This document shows positions 9,159 to 18,723 of a stretch of DNA of 64,000 nucleotides, piece by piece; the stretch's first letter is position 1, and each line of letters begins with the position of its first letter. The DNA is from Orenia metallireducens (GTDB lineage Bacteria; Bacillota; Halanaerobiia; Halobacteroidales; Halobacteroidaceae), in NCBI RefSeq assembly GCF_001693735.1, contig NZ_LWDV01000009.1, forward strand, positions 294,589 through 358,588, written 5' to 3'. A model generated the notes under the pieces. The model made no database searches. It saw nothing but the letters and a program-made list of their open reading frames with translations, and was not told where the DNA came from. A program made the position numbers and the translations under genes.

Positions 9159-9378
9159 ATAATACACTCCTTTATAAATCTTAAAGACTATTAGATGGTT
9201 CAATTAAATAAGACTATTACTATGTAGTTATTCTATATTATATGTGGCTCTCCTTCATCAAAATTGAGATTCTGTTATATCAATCTATTTTTTCTAATAG
9301 ATTTTAAATCTAATTTGATAGTTGTGTATACTTTTCCTTTTCCTTAAATATATTTTATATAGAAAAGGGGGAGTAGCT

Positions 9379-9909
9379 ATGAAATTATGTGATAATTGTA
9401 TTAAGGTACTATCATCTGAACTATCAGAAGAGTCGGTTAATACATTAAGAAGTTCTTTAGATCTATTTACGAGTAACAAGGAAATAACTATACGAGACTT
9501 GTGGGAGGTTACTAGGTTTGGCAAGCATAGAATGAATAAGGTGATAAGTGAGTTAGAAGAGGGGCTCTTTCTTAAAGCTAACCAAGAGGGAAGAAGGGTT
9601 TATTTAAAATTAACACCAATAGGAAAGAGGTTTATGGAACTAGATTTAGAGAATAGATTATCAGCTGAATCTGATCTAAAAGAGGTTAGTGATGAGTTTC
9701 AAGAGGTATCATTAAAGACTATAGATGAAGTTGAAGATTTTCAGGAAGAGATAGTAGAGAGTAATAACGATAATACAGAAGATATAGCAGAAGAGAGTGA
9801 AGAGATAGAAGAAAAAATTGAAAGTGAGCCAATAGTGGAGAAGAAAGATGATGGATCAAAAGATGATAAAAATAATAAAAAGTCTAAACCTATAGTTTGG
9901 GATTTTTAA
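9379..9909 (+). CDS. Winged-helix protein with long acidic tail
   Basis: A 176-residue cytoplasmic protein. Residues ~5-85 read as a winged helix (TIRDLWEVTRFGKHRMNKVISELEE then a basic wing, GRRVYLKLTPIGKRF). Residues ~95-176 are a low-complexity Glu/Lys/Asp tail ending PIVWDF. An N-terminal CDNC pair could bind metal. ATG 9379 follows GGGGGAG, so an upstream extension is dropped. It is probably a DNA-binding regulator; the target is unknown. Confidence 0.7.
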   Translation: MKLCDNCIKVLSSELSEESVNTLRSSLDLFTSNKEITIRDLWEVTRFGKHRMNKVISELEEGLFLKANQEGRRVYLKLTPIGKRFMELDLENRLSAESDLKEVSDEFQEVSLKTIDEVEDFQEEIVESNNDNTEDIAEESEEIEEKIESEPIVEKKDDGSKDDKNNKKSKPIVWDF

Positions 9910-9942
9910 ATTAATGGACCTAATTAGGTCCATTAATTTTTT
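9908..9942 (+). terminator. Terminator of the winged-helix gene
   Basis: AAATTAATGGACC pairs with GGTCCATTAATTT around a 6-base loop and runs into T residues. Confidence 0.88.
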
Positions 9943-9991
9943 GGTTAATTAAAGACATATTTGAATTTGATTATAAGTCTTAATAATACGG

Positions 9992-10489
9992 TTATTTATT
10001 TTCACTTAAGGCAAAATCTTTCATAAATTGTTCTTGGAGTAGGATAAAGATTAATAATGGAGGTAATAAAGTAATTACAGCACCAGCTATGACTACAGAC
10101 CAATTTGTTCCTTGGTCTCCAGTTCCTATTAGTGATTTTAGACCAATCTGAACCACCTGCTTCTGATTAGAAGTCATAATAATTAATGGCCATAAGTACT
10201 GATTCCAGACATAAATGAATTCAATTAGAGCTAAGGCACCGATAGTATTTAAAGACATGGGAACTAAGATTTGAAATAGAAACCTTAGCGGTACTACTCC
10301 ATCAACCTTAGCTGCTTCTACAATAGATTCAGGAAAGTTCATAAAATACTGTCTGAATAAAAATGTTCCTGTAGCACTGGCTAGGAAGGGGACTGTTAAG
10401 GCTAAAAAACTATTTCCCCAATTTAATTGTTTCATAAATTCAAATAAAGGTATTATTCTCACAGGAATAGGTAACATTAATGTAACGCG
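9992..10489 (-). pseudogene. Sugar ABC transporter permease, 3' fragment
   Basis: About 160 residues of the C-terminal half of a MalG/UgpE-type permease. It shows TLMLPIPVRIIPLF, then the EAAKVDG coupling loop that touches the ATPase (ESIVEAAKVDG), and the final LLPPLLIFILLQEQFMKDFA. Normal members are ~280 residues. Reading upstream, the frame runs to the IS982 boundary at 10490 and meets a stop inside the element. The missing 5' half is not found on the far side of the IS, where mnmH begins, so the insertion was accompanied or followed by a deletion. The rest of the sugar operon is gone. Confidence 0.85.
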
Positions 10490-11612
10490 TTGTGCTAGTT
10501 AAATTTAAATAGAAAAACCCCAGCAAAAGATGTTATCCTATAATAAATACAACCAATATTTAAAATAGGAGGATAACATATGCTGGAGTCCAATAACTAT
10601 TATACCATAGAAATTGAAAATTTAAGAGACTTTATTACTATTATTTATGTTATAATTGATGACATTTATCAAGAAGTAACCCCAACACATATTAAAGAAC
10701 GCCGTAATATTGATAAAGCAATCCTTTCTGATAGTGAGATAATTACTATCAGTATTGTAGGTGAATCACTTACTATTGATTCTGAAAAATCGTGGTTTAA
10801 TTTTGTAAAAAAGAATCTAAAGGATTTATTTCCAGAAGTATGCCATAGAACTAGATTTAATAGAACACTTAGGAATTTACATGCTGTATTAGATGAAATA
10901 CGAAAAAAATTAACTCTAATTCTTAATTATCAGTATGATAATTATAGAATTGTAGATAGTATGCCTATTCCAGTATGTGAATTTGCGAGAGCACATTTTA
11001 ATAAAACTTTCAGCGAAGCTGAATATGGTAATTGTGCATCTAAAAAAGAAACTTATTTTGGTTTTAAACTACATGCTCTTGTTACTTTAAATGGATATAT
11101 TACTGATTTTAATTTAACTCCAGCTAATGTAGATGATAGAGAAACTCTATGGGAACTAACTTCGCCATATCATTCTTTAAAAATTATAGGAGATAAAGGA
11201 TATATCAGTAATGACTTAAATGATATCTTAAAAGATGAGAAAAATATTGATCTTATCCCTATAAAACGAAAGAATAGTAAAGATCCGCACCCAAAAGCAT
11301 TTAAAAAAATAATCTCAAAGGTTAGGAGAAGGGTTGAAACGTCTTTTTCTCAACTTGATGAACAATTCAATATATCAAATGTACTCACAAAATCACTTTG
11401 GGGATTAACGACTAAAATTAAAGTTAAAGTTTTAGCACATAATCTAGGCTATTTCATTAATAAAACTCTTGGAAGAACAATTAATATCGGTCGAATTAAA
11501 GAGTTAATATTTGGATAATAATTACAAATAAATGTGATTATTATTCTAAGGTATTCTTTTTACTTCTATTCACTGGTAAATACATCCATATAAATTTCAT
11601 CTATTAGCACAA
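10490..11612 (+). mobile_element. IS982-family insertion sequence
   Basis: A 1123-bp element with terminal inverted repeats starting TTGTGCTA (10490-10497) and ending TAGCACAA (11605-11612). It is flanked by CGCG on both sides (10486-10489 and 11613-11616), consistent with a 4-bp target duplication inside AACGCGTT. It carries one intact transposase. It separates the permease stump from mnmH. Confidence 0.9.
10580..11518 (+). CDS. IS982-family DDE transposase
   Basis: A 312-residue transposase with the IS982 signature: DSMPIPVCEFARA around the first catalytic Asp, KLHALVTLNGYI, GDKGYIS around the second Asp, and a C-terminal RRRVETSFSQLDEQF containing the Glu. AGGAGG precedes the ATG. The frame is full length and shows no damage, so the element may still be active. 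Confidence 0.93.
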   Translation: MLESNNYYTIEIENLRDFITIIYVIIDDIYQEVTPTHIKERRNIDKAILSDSEIITISIVGESLTIDSEKSWFNFVKKNLKDLFPEVCHRTRFNRTLRNLHAVLDEIRKKLTLILNYQYDNYRIVDSMPIPVCEFARAHFNKTFSEAEYGNCASKKETYFGFKLHALVTLNGYITDFNLTPANVDDRETLWELTSPYHSLKIIGDKGYISNDLNDILKDEKNIDLIPIKRKNSKDPHPKAFKKIISKVRRRVETSFSQLDEQFNISNVLTKSLWGLTTKIKVKVLAHNLGYFINKTLGRTINIGRIKELIFG

Positions 11613-11655
11613 CGCGTTAATATACCTATATAACTTTGATTAATGCAGATCGATT

Positions 11656-12711
11656 TTAGTTGTTTATAAATTCAATTATTCTTTCTTTAATCTTCTCTAA
11701 ATCATCTTCTTCAATCTCTAAATCAAAATAATCACATTTATTCTGGGAATGTAGATAAAGTGGGTCATAATACTCAGTTAAGAGAATTTCAACCACTTTT
11801 TCTAGTTTTCCATTTTCACAGTAATTAACTAATTTATTATATTCTTTGTTACCAATCTTTTTAACTAGATGCTTCTTTATACAAGTTATAGCCTCTAAGG
11901 TTGCTTGTAGAAAGTGTTCTTCATCTTGATCATAGTTCCCTCTGTATTCATTAATGATTCTATCGATTCTGCTGTTCAGTGGGTTCTTAATTAAAGTATG
12001 GAGACCATTATTCATTGCTTCCAATAAAAAAGGAGGTAAGGTTGATATTCCTATTCGTTTACTTTCTGCTTCAATAGCAACGACTTTACTATCTTTTATT
12101 TCTTCTAACCTTTCCCATAATAAGGAATCAAACATTTTCTGATTTCTAGGCTGACCAAGACCAATGCTACCAAAAGCAGAGCCGCGATGGTTGGCTAACC
12201 CCTCTAAGTCTATTATTGCTATCCCAGCATCCTTTAATTTATATAATAAATCTGTCTTACCAATACCAGTAAAACCGTGAATTACCAATAGCTTAGCTGT
12301 CAATTGATAGTCTTGTAATTCTTTTAAAATAAAGTTACGATAAGCTTTATATCCTCCCTCTAGTTTATACACCTCAAAACCTGCTAGTTCACTAAATGTA
12401 GCAATACTTTCACTTCTCATGCCACCTCTAGCACAAAAGATTATCACATGCTGATAATTTTCGGTTAATTCTTTAATCTCTCTAATGATTTTAGGGATTT
12501 TAGGTGATACCAAATCCACTGCTAACAATCTAGCTGCAGCTGGACTCTGTTGAGTATAGATAGTTCCAACTTCAGATCTCTCTTCATTAGTAAAGATAGG
12601 GATATTGACCGCCCCAGGAATCGTTGATTCAGCAAATTCAGTTGGTGTTCGGACATCAACATAGATTACTGATTTTTTATTTAATAATTTCTGATAACTT
12701 ATTATTTTCAT
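11656..12711 (-). CDS. mnmH: tRNA 2-selenouridine synthase
   Basis: MnmH (SelU) replaces sulfur by selenium at the wobble 2-thiouridine of tRNA(Lys/Glu/Gln), using selenophosphate. The 351 residues comprise an N-terminal rhodanese domain with catalytic Cys93 (FCARGGMRS) and a P-loop domain with Walker A GFTGIGKT (146-153). The NHRGSAFG and GQPRNQ motifs are typical. It implies that the organism has selenophosphate synthase elsewhere. It is monocistronic; the IS982 element ends 43 bases beyond its stop. Confidence 0.96.
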   Translation of the reverse strand: MKIISYQKLLNKKSVIYVDVRTPTEFAESTIPGAVNIPIFTNEERSEVGTIYTQQSPAAARLLAVDLVSPKIPKIIREIKELTENYQHVIIFCARGGMRSESIATFSELAGFEVYKLEGGYKAYRNFILKELQDYQLTAKLLVIHGFTGIGKTDLLYKLKDAGIAIIDLEGLANHRGSAFGSIGLGQPRNQKMFDSLLWERLEEIKDSKVVAIEAESKRIGISTLPPFLLEAMNNGLHTLIKNPLNSRIDRIINEYRGNYDQDEEHFLQATLEAITCIKKHLVKKIGNKEYNKLVNYCENGKLEKVVEILLTEYYDPLYLHSQNKCDYFDLEIEEDDLEKIKERIIEFINN

Positions 12712-12952
12712 TTTAAAACTCTCCCATGTATAGTCTGTTCTTATTATTCTTTCTGTAAAGTTTATTTAACTCCTGCTTGATGTTGAATGAAAAGATATAA
12801 TTTCTTTAATTAAATTTATTTAATTATTAATAGTTTATTATAATATCCTAACAGAGAAATTTTATGAGTATAATATTCTATAATTTAGATAATAATGATT
12901 AAATAAATATAAAGGTCTTTTATAAAGATTTCTATATAATTAGATTCAGTGA

Positions 12953-13131
12953 CTTTTTTCTATTTATCACTTTCAAATCAGTAGTTCTATGGTATTAATA
13001 AATAATGTTATCATAGTTAAACTGAGATGTATTATCAAAAGAAGGAAATAGATATGGCAGAAGATAAGAGATATTTAATCCAGATCTGCGATTTTTTATG
13101 TAGCATGCTTATGATTAAATTAAATAAATAA
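12953..13131 (+). pseudogene. Duplicated miaB promoter and 5' end (miaB')
   Basis: Bases 12953-13082 repeat 22933-23061, the leader, ribosome binding site and first codons of intact miaB, with mismatches concentrated in the upstream spacer. It encodes MAEDKRYLIQ, identical to MiaB, and then diverges abruptly into unrelated DNA, ending after 25 codons at 13131. It is best read as the displaced end of miaB left when the 13.1-22.9 kb island inserted (attL-like). A simple segmental duplication cannot be excluded. Confidence 0.8.
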
Positions 13132-13427
13132 AAAAAGCCTAAGGCTAGTAAAATAGAGGAGTATTTAAAGATTTTTATTGTGTAAATTCTTTAATAAAGG
13201 ATGGAATTATAAAAGAAATAAAGGTTTTGAATGGCAATAATAAAGTCGCAAATTAATAATTAAAAGTGATATAAATTTGGAAGACATAAGAATTAAATCA
13301 TTGATATAATACTATAAGTTCAAACAGCAAGGGATAAGATTAAAAAGAGTCAAGAGCTTAAAAGCTTTTGGCTCTTTTGTTTTTCAGTAATATATATCCT
13401 ATTCTTAAAAGGGGATGTTGTCAATAA
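13132..13427. other. Gene-free left end of the island
   Basis: AT-rich DNA without a supported gene. A hairpin at 13342-13385 (AAGAGTCAAGAGCTT paired with AAGCTTTTGGCTCTT, then T residues) looks like an intrinsic terminator on the plus strand. No integrase or excisionase remnant was recognised. Confidence 0.45.
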
Positions 13428-13910
13428 ATGGATAAAGAAGAGACTAAAATAATTCAATGTAGTGGTAATAAGAGTGGTGGTTCTAGATGCACTAGAGAAA
13501 AGGAAATAGAGATAGATTTTGAAGGTAAGTGGTATTGCTAGCAGCACCAAAACAAGGCACAAAGTGTTACAGATATCGAAAATGAAGGATTGAGTCAAGA
13601 TCAACTTAAGGCTATAGACTTACTTATTTCAGGAGAGTTTACTAAGGCTGAAATAGCAAAAAAGTGTGACATTAGTAAAAGGCAGCTATATAGGTGGTTA
13701 GAGGAGGAAAATTTTAAATCAATTTATTATGAGAGATTAAATGAACTAAAGGATAAGTTTAACCCTAAGTTGCTTAATATGATTAATAATATTATGAAGT
13801 CGGCTCAACCAGAGGAGATAGACGATGAGCTGGATAAGATTGAGGCTTTGGAGAGGTTATTAGTTCTTAAGCGGGAGAAGAAGATTAGAGATTTCAGAAA
13901 TAACTTATGA
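13428..13910 (+). pseudogene. Phage terminase small subunit-like gene with in-frame TAG
   Basis: From ATG 13428 one reading frame continues to 13910, broken only by TAG at 13539-13541 (codon 38). The N-terminal part has a zinc-finger-like pattern (CSG, SRC, WYC*QH). The rest has a helix-turn-helix (TKAEIAKKCDISKRQLYRWLEE) typical of small terminase subunits. It lies immediately before and in frame with the terL remnant. The TAG could be a mutation or a readthrough codon; the damaged neighbours favour mutation. Confidence 0.65.
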
Positions 13911-14928
13911 GAGTTTTGTAAGACTATCTGTCCAGAGTTTTATCAAGAACATAGGTGGCATTGGAAGCTATTGTGTGGTACTTTGCAGAAGTTATATGAG
14001 GGAAATTTAGTTAATGAAGAGGGCAAAGTTTATACTAAGCTGGTGATGAATATGCCTTCTCGTCATGGGAAATCTAGAACCTTAATTAATTTCTGTAAAT
14101 GGGTATTGGGTAGGAAGAAGAGTAATAGGATTATCACCTGTAGCTATAATGATGCTGCCACTGATTTTTCTATATATACAAGGGATGGAATTATGGAGGT
14201 TAAGACCTATCCCCATGAGATTGTTTATGAGGATATCTTTCCTGAGAGTAAGATTAAGAAGGGAAATGCTATGCTCTGGTTTGTTATCAGAGAAGAGCTA
14301 TGAGAGTGTGAGAGTTAATATGGTGCCAGAGATATTCAGAGCAAATTATCATCAGGAGCCAATAGATCAGAAGGGTAAATTATATAAGTATTTTCAAACT
14401 TATGATAAATTACCTGAGAATTATGAGAGGATTATCTGTTATGTTGATACAGCTGATGAGGGTAATGATTATTTATGTGCTATTGTGGGAGTAGAGTATG
14501 AGGGAGAGGTTTATATAATTGATATTCTTTATACTAAGGGTGGAATGGAGGTTACAGAATCTCAGACTGCTGAGTTATTGGTAAGAAATAAGGTGAGTTA
14601 CTGTAAAATTGAGAGTAATAATGGTGGTCGTGGTTTTGCTAGAAATGTTGAAATGATATTATGGGAATATTACAGAAAAAGGAGTATTGATATTCAATGG
14701 TTTCATCAGAGTAAGAATAAGAAGGCGAGGATAATAGCGAATAGTAGCTTTGTGATAAATCACATTTACTTCTCTGAGGATTGGAGGTATAGATGGGCTA
14801 AGTATTATGAGTCAATGAATAGCTATCAGAAAGAGGGGAGAAATAGAAATGATGATGGACCAGATGCTACTACTGGATTAGCTGAGATGGTGAATGAAGG
14901 ATTTGAGTTGAGGATAGGGAGAGTGTAA
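13911..14928 (+). pseudogene. Phage terminase large subunit, internally deleted
   Basis: The N-terminal frame (13911-14303) begins in frame just after the small-subunit stop with CPEFYQEHRWHWKLL, then MPSRHGKSRT (Walker A) and SYNDAATDFS, and ends at FVIREEL*. The C-terminal frame (14281-14928, a different frame) resumes at RANYHQEP and covers the nuclease domain (YVDTADEGNDYL, ESNNGGRGFARN, DDGPDA). The ~150 residues with Walker B and the coupling motif are missing. The gene is therefore dead by deletion plus frameshift, and it lacks a clear start codon. Confidence 0.82.
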
Positions 14929-15194
14929 AAGATCAATTTACAGTGTACAGTTTACAGTTAAGACCGTTAGAAAATAAAGAGCAGAGGATAAGGGATAGAG
15001 GATAGTGAAGATTAAAAACAAGAACTTTTTAGTCCCAGATAAAAGAAGATAAATAAAAACATAAGATGATATTTTTGGAGGGATATGGTGGATTATGGAG
15101 AAATAGTTGTTAATAATATAGAAGTTCAAAATCAAAATTATGTTGATTAAATTTAATTTTTATTTTTATAATTTTTTAACAGGGAGATGGTCTA
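14929..15194. other. Spacer with a tacagtttacag-type repeat
   Basis: AT-rich gene-free DNA. At 14943-14962 it carries ACAGTGTACAGTTTACAGTT, one arm of the small palindrome family also found between mutS, mutL and miaA. No partner arm is nearby. Confidence 0.45.
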
Positions 15195-16004
15195 ATGGAG
15201 TTTACTGGGGGAAGTGCATTACATAATGGAGTTCGGTTTTCATCTACACATAAAACTGTTACTGTTACAATTAATGAAGATGATGAATTTAATACAAAAA
15301 TAGAAGATAATCTTGCTGTAAAGAAAAAAATACTTTTTAAAGGTGAAAGATTTATTAAGAAAATTCCTTTTATTAGAGGTTTTTATGATTTATTTAGATA
15401 TAATATTGAACTAATTGTAGTTTTTATAATTACTTTGTTTGTTGATTTAATTAATAATAATTATGATAAAATTAGTGGCTTAATTAGCAATGATCCAGAT
15501 GGTACAAAAAGTGAGATTGTTTTTGTGATTTTAAATATCTTTATTATTATAATTTTAATAATACTTTCGATAAAATCTATTAAAGAGATAATTAATCATT
15601 TAAAATTCTTAAAATTAACTCATGAATTTCACGGTGCTGAGCATAAGACAATTAATGCTTATTATGATCATAAAGACTTATCTATTGAGAAGGTTAGAAG
15701 AGCAAGCAGAGTAGCCTATGGATGCGGTACTAGTTTTTTAGCTTTTTGGATAACATGCTCTTTTTTATCGTTGTTCTTCTATAGAGGGTTTATGATTATA
15801 AATATAATCCTAGGTTATTCACTAGGCTATGAAATTTTTAAAATTAAGAAGGGGGAGAAAGTATTAGGTATATCTCTTTTTTATAAGTTATCTGCTTGGT
15901 TTCAGGATAAATTGTTTACAAGGGAACCTAGTGATAAGCAAATAGAGGTGGCTATATTTGCTTTTGAGACATTATTGGAAGAGGATAATAGGATAGATAA
16001 ATAA
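15195..16004 (+). CDS. DUF1385 membrane protein (YqhQ-like)
   Basis: A 269-residue membrane protein. It shows the DUF1385 pattern MEFTGGSALHNGVRF, a central membrane pair, FHGAEHKTINAYYDH, RRASRVAYGCGTSF and further hydrophobic segments. The HGAEHK and CGTSF motifs led to the family's annotation as a possible metal-dependent enzyme; no activity is established. AGGGAGATGG precedes the ATG. It is intact although both neighbours are phage pseudogenes, so it is either cargo or a separate arrival in the island. Confidence 0.85.
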   Translation: MEFTGGSALHNGVRFSSTHKTVTVTINEDDEFNTKIEDNLAVKKKILFKGERFIKKIPFIRGFYDLFRYNIELIVVFIITLFVDLINNNYDKISGLISNDPDGTKSEIVFVILNIFIIIILIILSIKSIKEIINHLKFLKLTHEFHGAEHKTINAYYDHKDLSIEKVRRASRVAYGCGTSFLAFWITCSFLSLFFYRGFMIINIILGYSLGYEIFKIKKGEKVLGISLFYKLSAWFQDKLFTREPSDKQIEVAIFAFETLLEEDNRIDK

Positions 16005-16181
16005 TGAATTACTTGATTTACCAAATTTAGGTTATAAGCTTATGGCTATAAATTTTAATAGATTAAAGGAATGTTAAGATAGTATGGTTAGTCATTAAAG
16101 ATTAATCTTCATCAGTGGCATATCTCATTAAAGAGGTGTGCTTTTTTATTTGATATTTAGATATAAATTGAGGTGATTAAG

Positions 16182-16400
16182 GTGAGAGTATTTAAAAAAT
16201 ATATCAAAGAAATATTACTTTGTTTAGCTTGGCTAATAGGTTGGGGGTTAACTACCTTGGCTTTTGTAGATTTATATGGTTTTTGGATATGGAAGTTAAG
16301 TTGTGGGTTATTATTATTAGGAGTAGTAGGATATAGATTTATCTTCAAAATTATGGTTGATAGATTATATATGCTGTCTTTAGAGGAAAAAGAAGATTAG
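16182..16400 (+). CDS. Small membrane protein of the prophage remnant
   Basis: A 72-residue protein with two hydrophobic segments (EILLCLAWLIGWGLTTLAF and LSCGLLLLGVVGYRF) and an acidic tail. GAGGTGAT lies just before GTG 16182, preferred over GTG 16173, which sits inside that site. Its stop is three bases from the portal remnant, so it was part of the phage late operon. Its function is unknown. Confidence 0.5.
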   Translation: MRVFKKYIKEILLCLAWLIGWGLTTLAFVDLYGFWIWKLSCGLLLLGVVGYRFIFKIMVDRLYMLSLEEKED

Positions 16401-16403
16401 GAG

Positions 16404-17560
16404 GTGATGATTATTAATATTTTTAAGAAGGTAGCAAAGGGTTTACAGGTTGAAGCTAATGCTAATCGTCCGAGATTAATGCCTAGTTATAGAATTGGTA
16501 AGCCACAGTTTAAGGATTGGAATACTGAAAGGGCTATTAATGAAGGGTTTAAGGTATCGACTTATGTTTATTCTTGTGTTTATCGGATTATGAAGGCTGT
16601 GGCTAGTATACCATTAAAGATTTATGAGGATGGGGAGTATAACCCAGAGCATCTTTTACAGGTGTTGTTGGATGACCCTCATCCTTTTTATAGTATGCAG
16701 GATATTATGGAGCGGATGGCTGCTCATTTGTATCTTGGGGGAATTCGATTATTCAAATAGTTAGGTTGGATAGTAAGGGAGGATTGCCAGTAGAGTTATT
16801 TCCTCTTAACCCCGATAAGGTCAGTCCTGTTCCTGACCAAGCGACTTTTATTAGTCATTATGAGTATAATATTGGGGATAGAATAGAGAGATTAGAAGCT
16901 AAGGATATAATTCATGATATGTTTACTGATCCTGCTAATCCTTATTGGGGGATGAGTCCATTACAGGTTGCTGCTATGATTGTAGATACTGATGTGGAAG
17001 CTATAAAATGGAATAAGGTTACGATGCAGAATCGAGCTATCACTGAGGGGGTCTTTGCTTTTAAGCATGATTTAACAGGTGCTCAATATAAGGAAGCTAA
17101 GGAGCATGTGAGGGAGCAGTATAGTGCTAAAGGGTGTGGACCGTGGGTTTTGGGGAATGAAGTGGAGTATATTCCGATGAGCTTAAGCCCTACTGAGATG
17201 GATTTTATCGAGTCAAGGAAGATGACTAGGGAGGATATTTGCTCTATCTTTCAGGTTCCTCTTCCAATGGTGGGAATTTATGATAAGGCTACTTTATCTA
17301 ATATTGAGACAGCGAGAAAGATATTCTGGTTAGATGGTATTATTTCTTATCTAAAGAATGTATTAGATACGTTAAATAAGAGCTTAGCTAAAGAGTTTGG
17401 TGATAATGTAGAGATTAAGGCTGATACCAGTATAGTTAAAGCGTTACAGGAGAATTTGAATGAGAAGGTAGATGCTGCTTATAAATTTAAACAGATGGGC
17501 TGGTCCTTAGAAGAGATTAACGAGAGATTGGATTTAGGATTTTCTAAGAGCAAGGGATAA
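16404..17560 (+). pseudogene. HK97-type phage portal protein, frameshifted
   Basis: Portal proteins form the dodecameric channel through which DNA is packaged. The first frame (16404-16760, 118 residues) carries STYVYSCVYRIMKAVASIPL and LLDDPHPFYS. It stops at LGGIRLFK*, whereas the adjacent frame reads NSIIQIVRLDSKGGLP and continues to 17560 with the family motifs DIIHDMF, GMSPLQVAAM and FQVPLPMVGIYDKATLSN. A single missing base near 16740 explains the break. The combined ~385 residues are slightly short, suggesting 3' loss as well. Confidence 0.88.
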
Positions 17561-17582
17561 GGGATGGCAAAATTAGTATTAT

Positions 17583-17628
17583 GAATAGAGCGAGGGGGAT
17601 TAATTATATATTCCTTCTCGCTCTATTC
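17583..17628 (+). terminator. Hairpin at the end of the portal remnant
   Basis: GAATAGAGCGAGGG pairs with CCTTCTCGCTCTATTC. The loop and right arm overlap the last codons of the convergent gene at 17600-17803, so it may serve either strand. There is no long T run. Confidence 0.55.
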
Positions 17629-17803
17629 TCTGTTTAATTCGTAATAGTCTCCTTTTTTCAAAGAATAGTTGAATTCTCTCTAAGGAATCTGCTGGATATT
17701 GTCTGATTTCTCTGTCTAGCTCCTTCATCATAGAGTCGATTCTATTAATATAGTCTGATTCTGTGGGAGGAATATCTAATGATAATTGTTGATGTTTCTG
17801 CAT
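17600..17803 (-). CDS. Small helical protein, unknown
   Basis: A 67-residue, highly charged, probably all-helical protein (MMKELDREIRQY, then RRLLRIKQRIEREG). Its length and heptad-like spacing recall small phosphatase or anti-activator peptides, but no signature such as the Spo0E SxxxD motif is convincing. GGCGGTGG lies six bases before the ATG. It faces the phage genes and flanks the structured RNA. Confidence 0.5.
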   Translation of the reverse strand: MQKHQQLSLDIPPTESDYINRIDSMMKELDREIRQYPADSLERIQLFFEKRRLLRIKQRIEREGIYN

Positions 17804-17939
17804 AAGACCACCGCCTTAATTAAGTTATTTGTATACTACTAGTATGCCTATATTATGCTAAAGATATGCAGAGTTTCAATAAATAATGCAAAGTTATGAT
17901 AAAAAATATTAAGTATATAACATAAGTTATTCCCGAACA

Positions 17940-18540
17940 TATTATCCTCACAACCAGCAATTTCTTTTGATGCTGTAAGGAGAAAAGGTCAAGGAGGAAC
18001 GCAAGTATGAGTAGTCCTTGATGTTTTCGACTGCAAGCATATAATTAGCAGGATTACGAGATACTATCGTGCTATGAATATGGTTGGATTTTTAAGGTTT
18101 TATCTCCCGGAAGCAACCTGAGGACAGATGAGAAACTGATGTGTCATTTCTCATCGCCTCAAATCGTGTCTCTCAATCTTCCCTGTCCCCTATTTAATGC
18201 AACCGTAATTGGCGAAGTGATCTGCTGAGCCTGTTCAGGAAGGGAGTTAAAGGGATAGGGGGTTTGGGGGAAAGGGGATGAGGGAAACAATGGGGTTGCG
18301 AAAAGTGCAGAATAGTTGAGGTAGAAGTAGTAATTTTATTGTCTTTATAGCTAGCATGGTTTTTATGCTGGCTGGGGAGGGAGATGCTCTTAGCTGAGTG
18401 TAAGTCCTGGAAAGCAGGATAGATACGGGAGTTCTGTGTTAACAGGTTGTAGATATCTTGCTTGGAAGGACTGGAACGGGCGTGGTTTTTAGGGATTGTG
18501 ATAGCAGGTGATTGTGCTGCTATGACTATCCCTTATATTT
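17940..18540 (+). ncRNA. Large structured non-coding RNA (~0.6 kb)
   Basis: This stretch is markedly richer in G+C than its surroundings, has no protein-like frame and is full of complementary segments. Examples are TCAAGGA 17989-17995 with TCCTTGA 18015-18021; GATGAGAAA 18127-18135 with TTTCTCATC 18147-18155; TGAGG 18119 with CCTCA 18157; CCCCTAT 18187 with ATAGGGG 18255; GCAACC 18199 with GGTTGC 18294; and AGTCCT 18403 with AGGACT 18467. The CCCCTAT and GCAACC pairings cross, implying a pseudoknot or alternatives. It ends in a terminator-like hairpin (GGGAT..ATAGCAG / CTGCTAT..ATCCC, 18492-18532). Size and prophage location recall the ROOL and GOLLD giant RNAs, but class membership is not established. 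The strand is inferred from the 3' hairpin. Confidence 0.75.
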
Positions 18541-18723
18541 ATATAGTATGACTTTATAGTAGTGATAGCCGAGATAAAAATTATAATTTATTTTTAAAGA
18601 GAAATGATAGTAAGTGAAGAATTAATGTTGACTATAGTATAAAAAATCGTAAGTTTTGAGTTCAGAATTAAAGACTTTTGTTCTTAAGTTAATAGCTCAT
18701 AACTTACGACTATTTTCTCTTAT

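Noticed and set aside
13054-13131. A real 25-residue peptide starting MAEDKRYLIQ
   Set aside because: The first ten codons are copied from miaB and the rest is random-like; it is explained by the duplicated gene end.
17940-18540. Group I or group II intron, RNase P, tmRNA or SRP RNA
   Set aside because: No intron-encoded protein, no domain V or P/Q/R/S signatures, and none of the conserved RNase P or tmRNA motifs were seen.
18200-18540. Cobalamin riboswitch controlling the B12-sensor operon
   Set aside because: No GCCACTG B12 box was found, and the RNA lies downstream of and opposite to the operon it would control.
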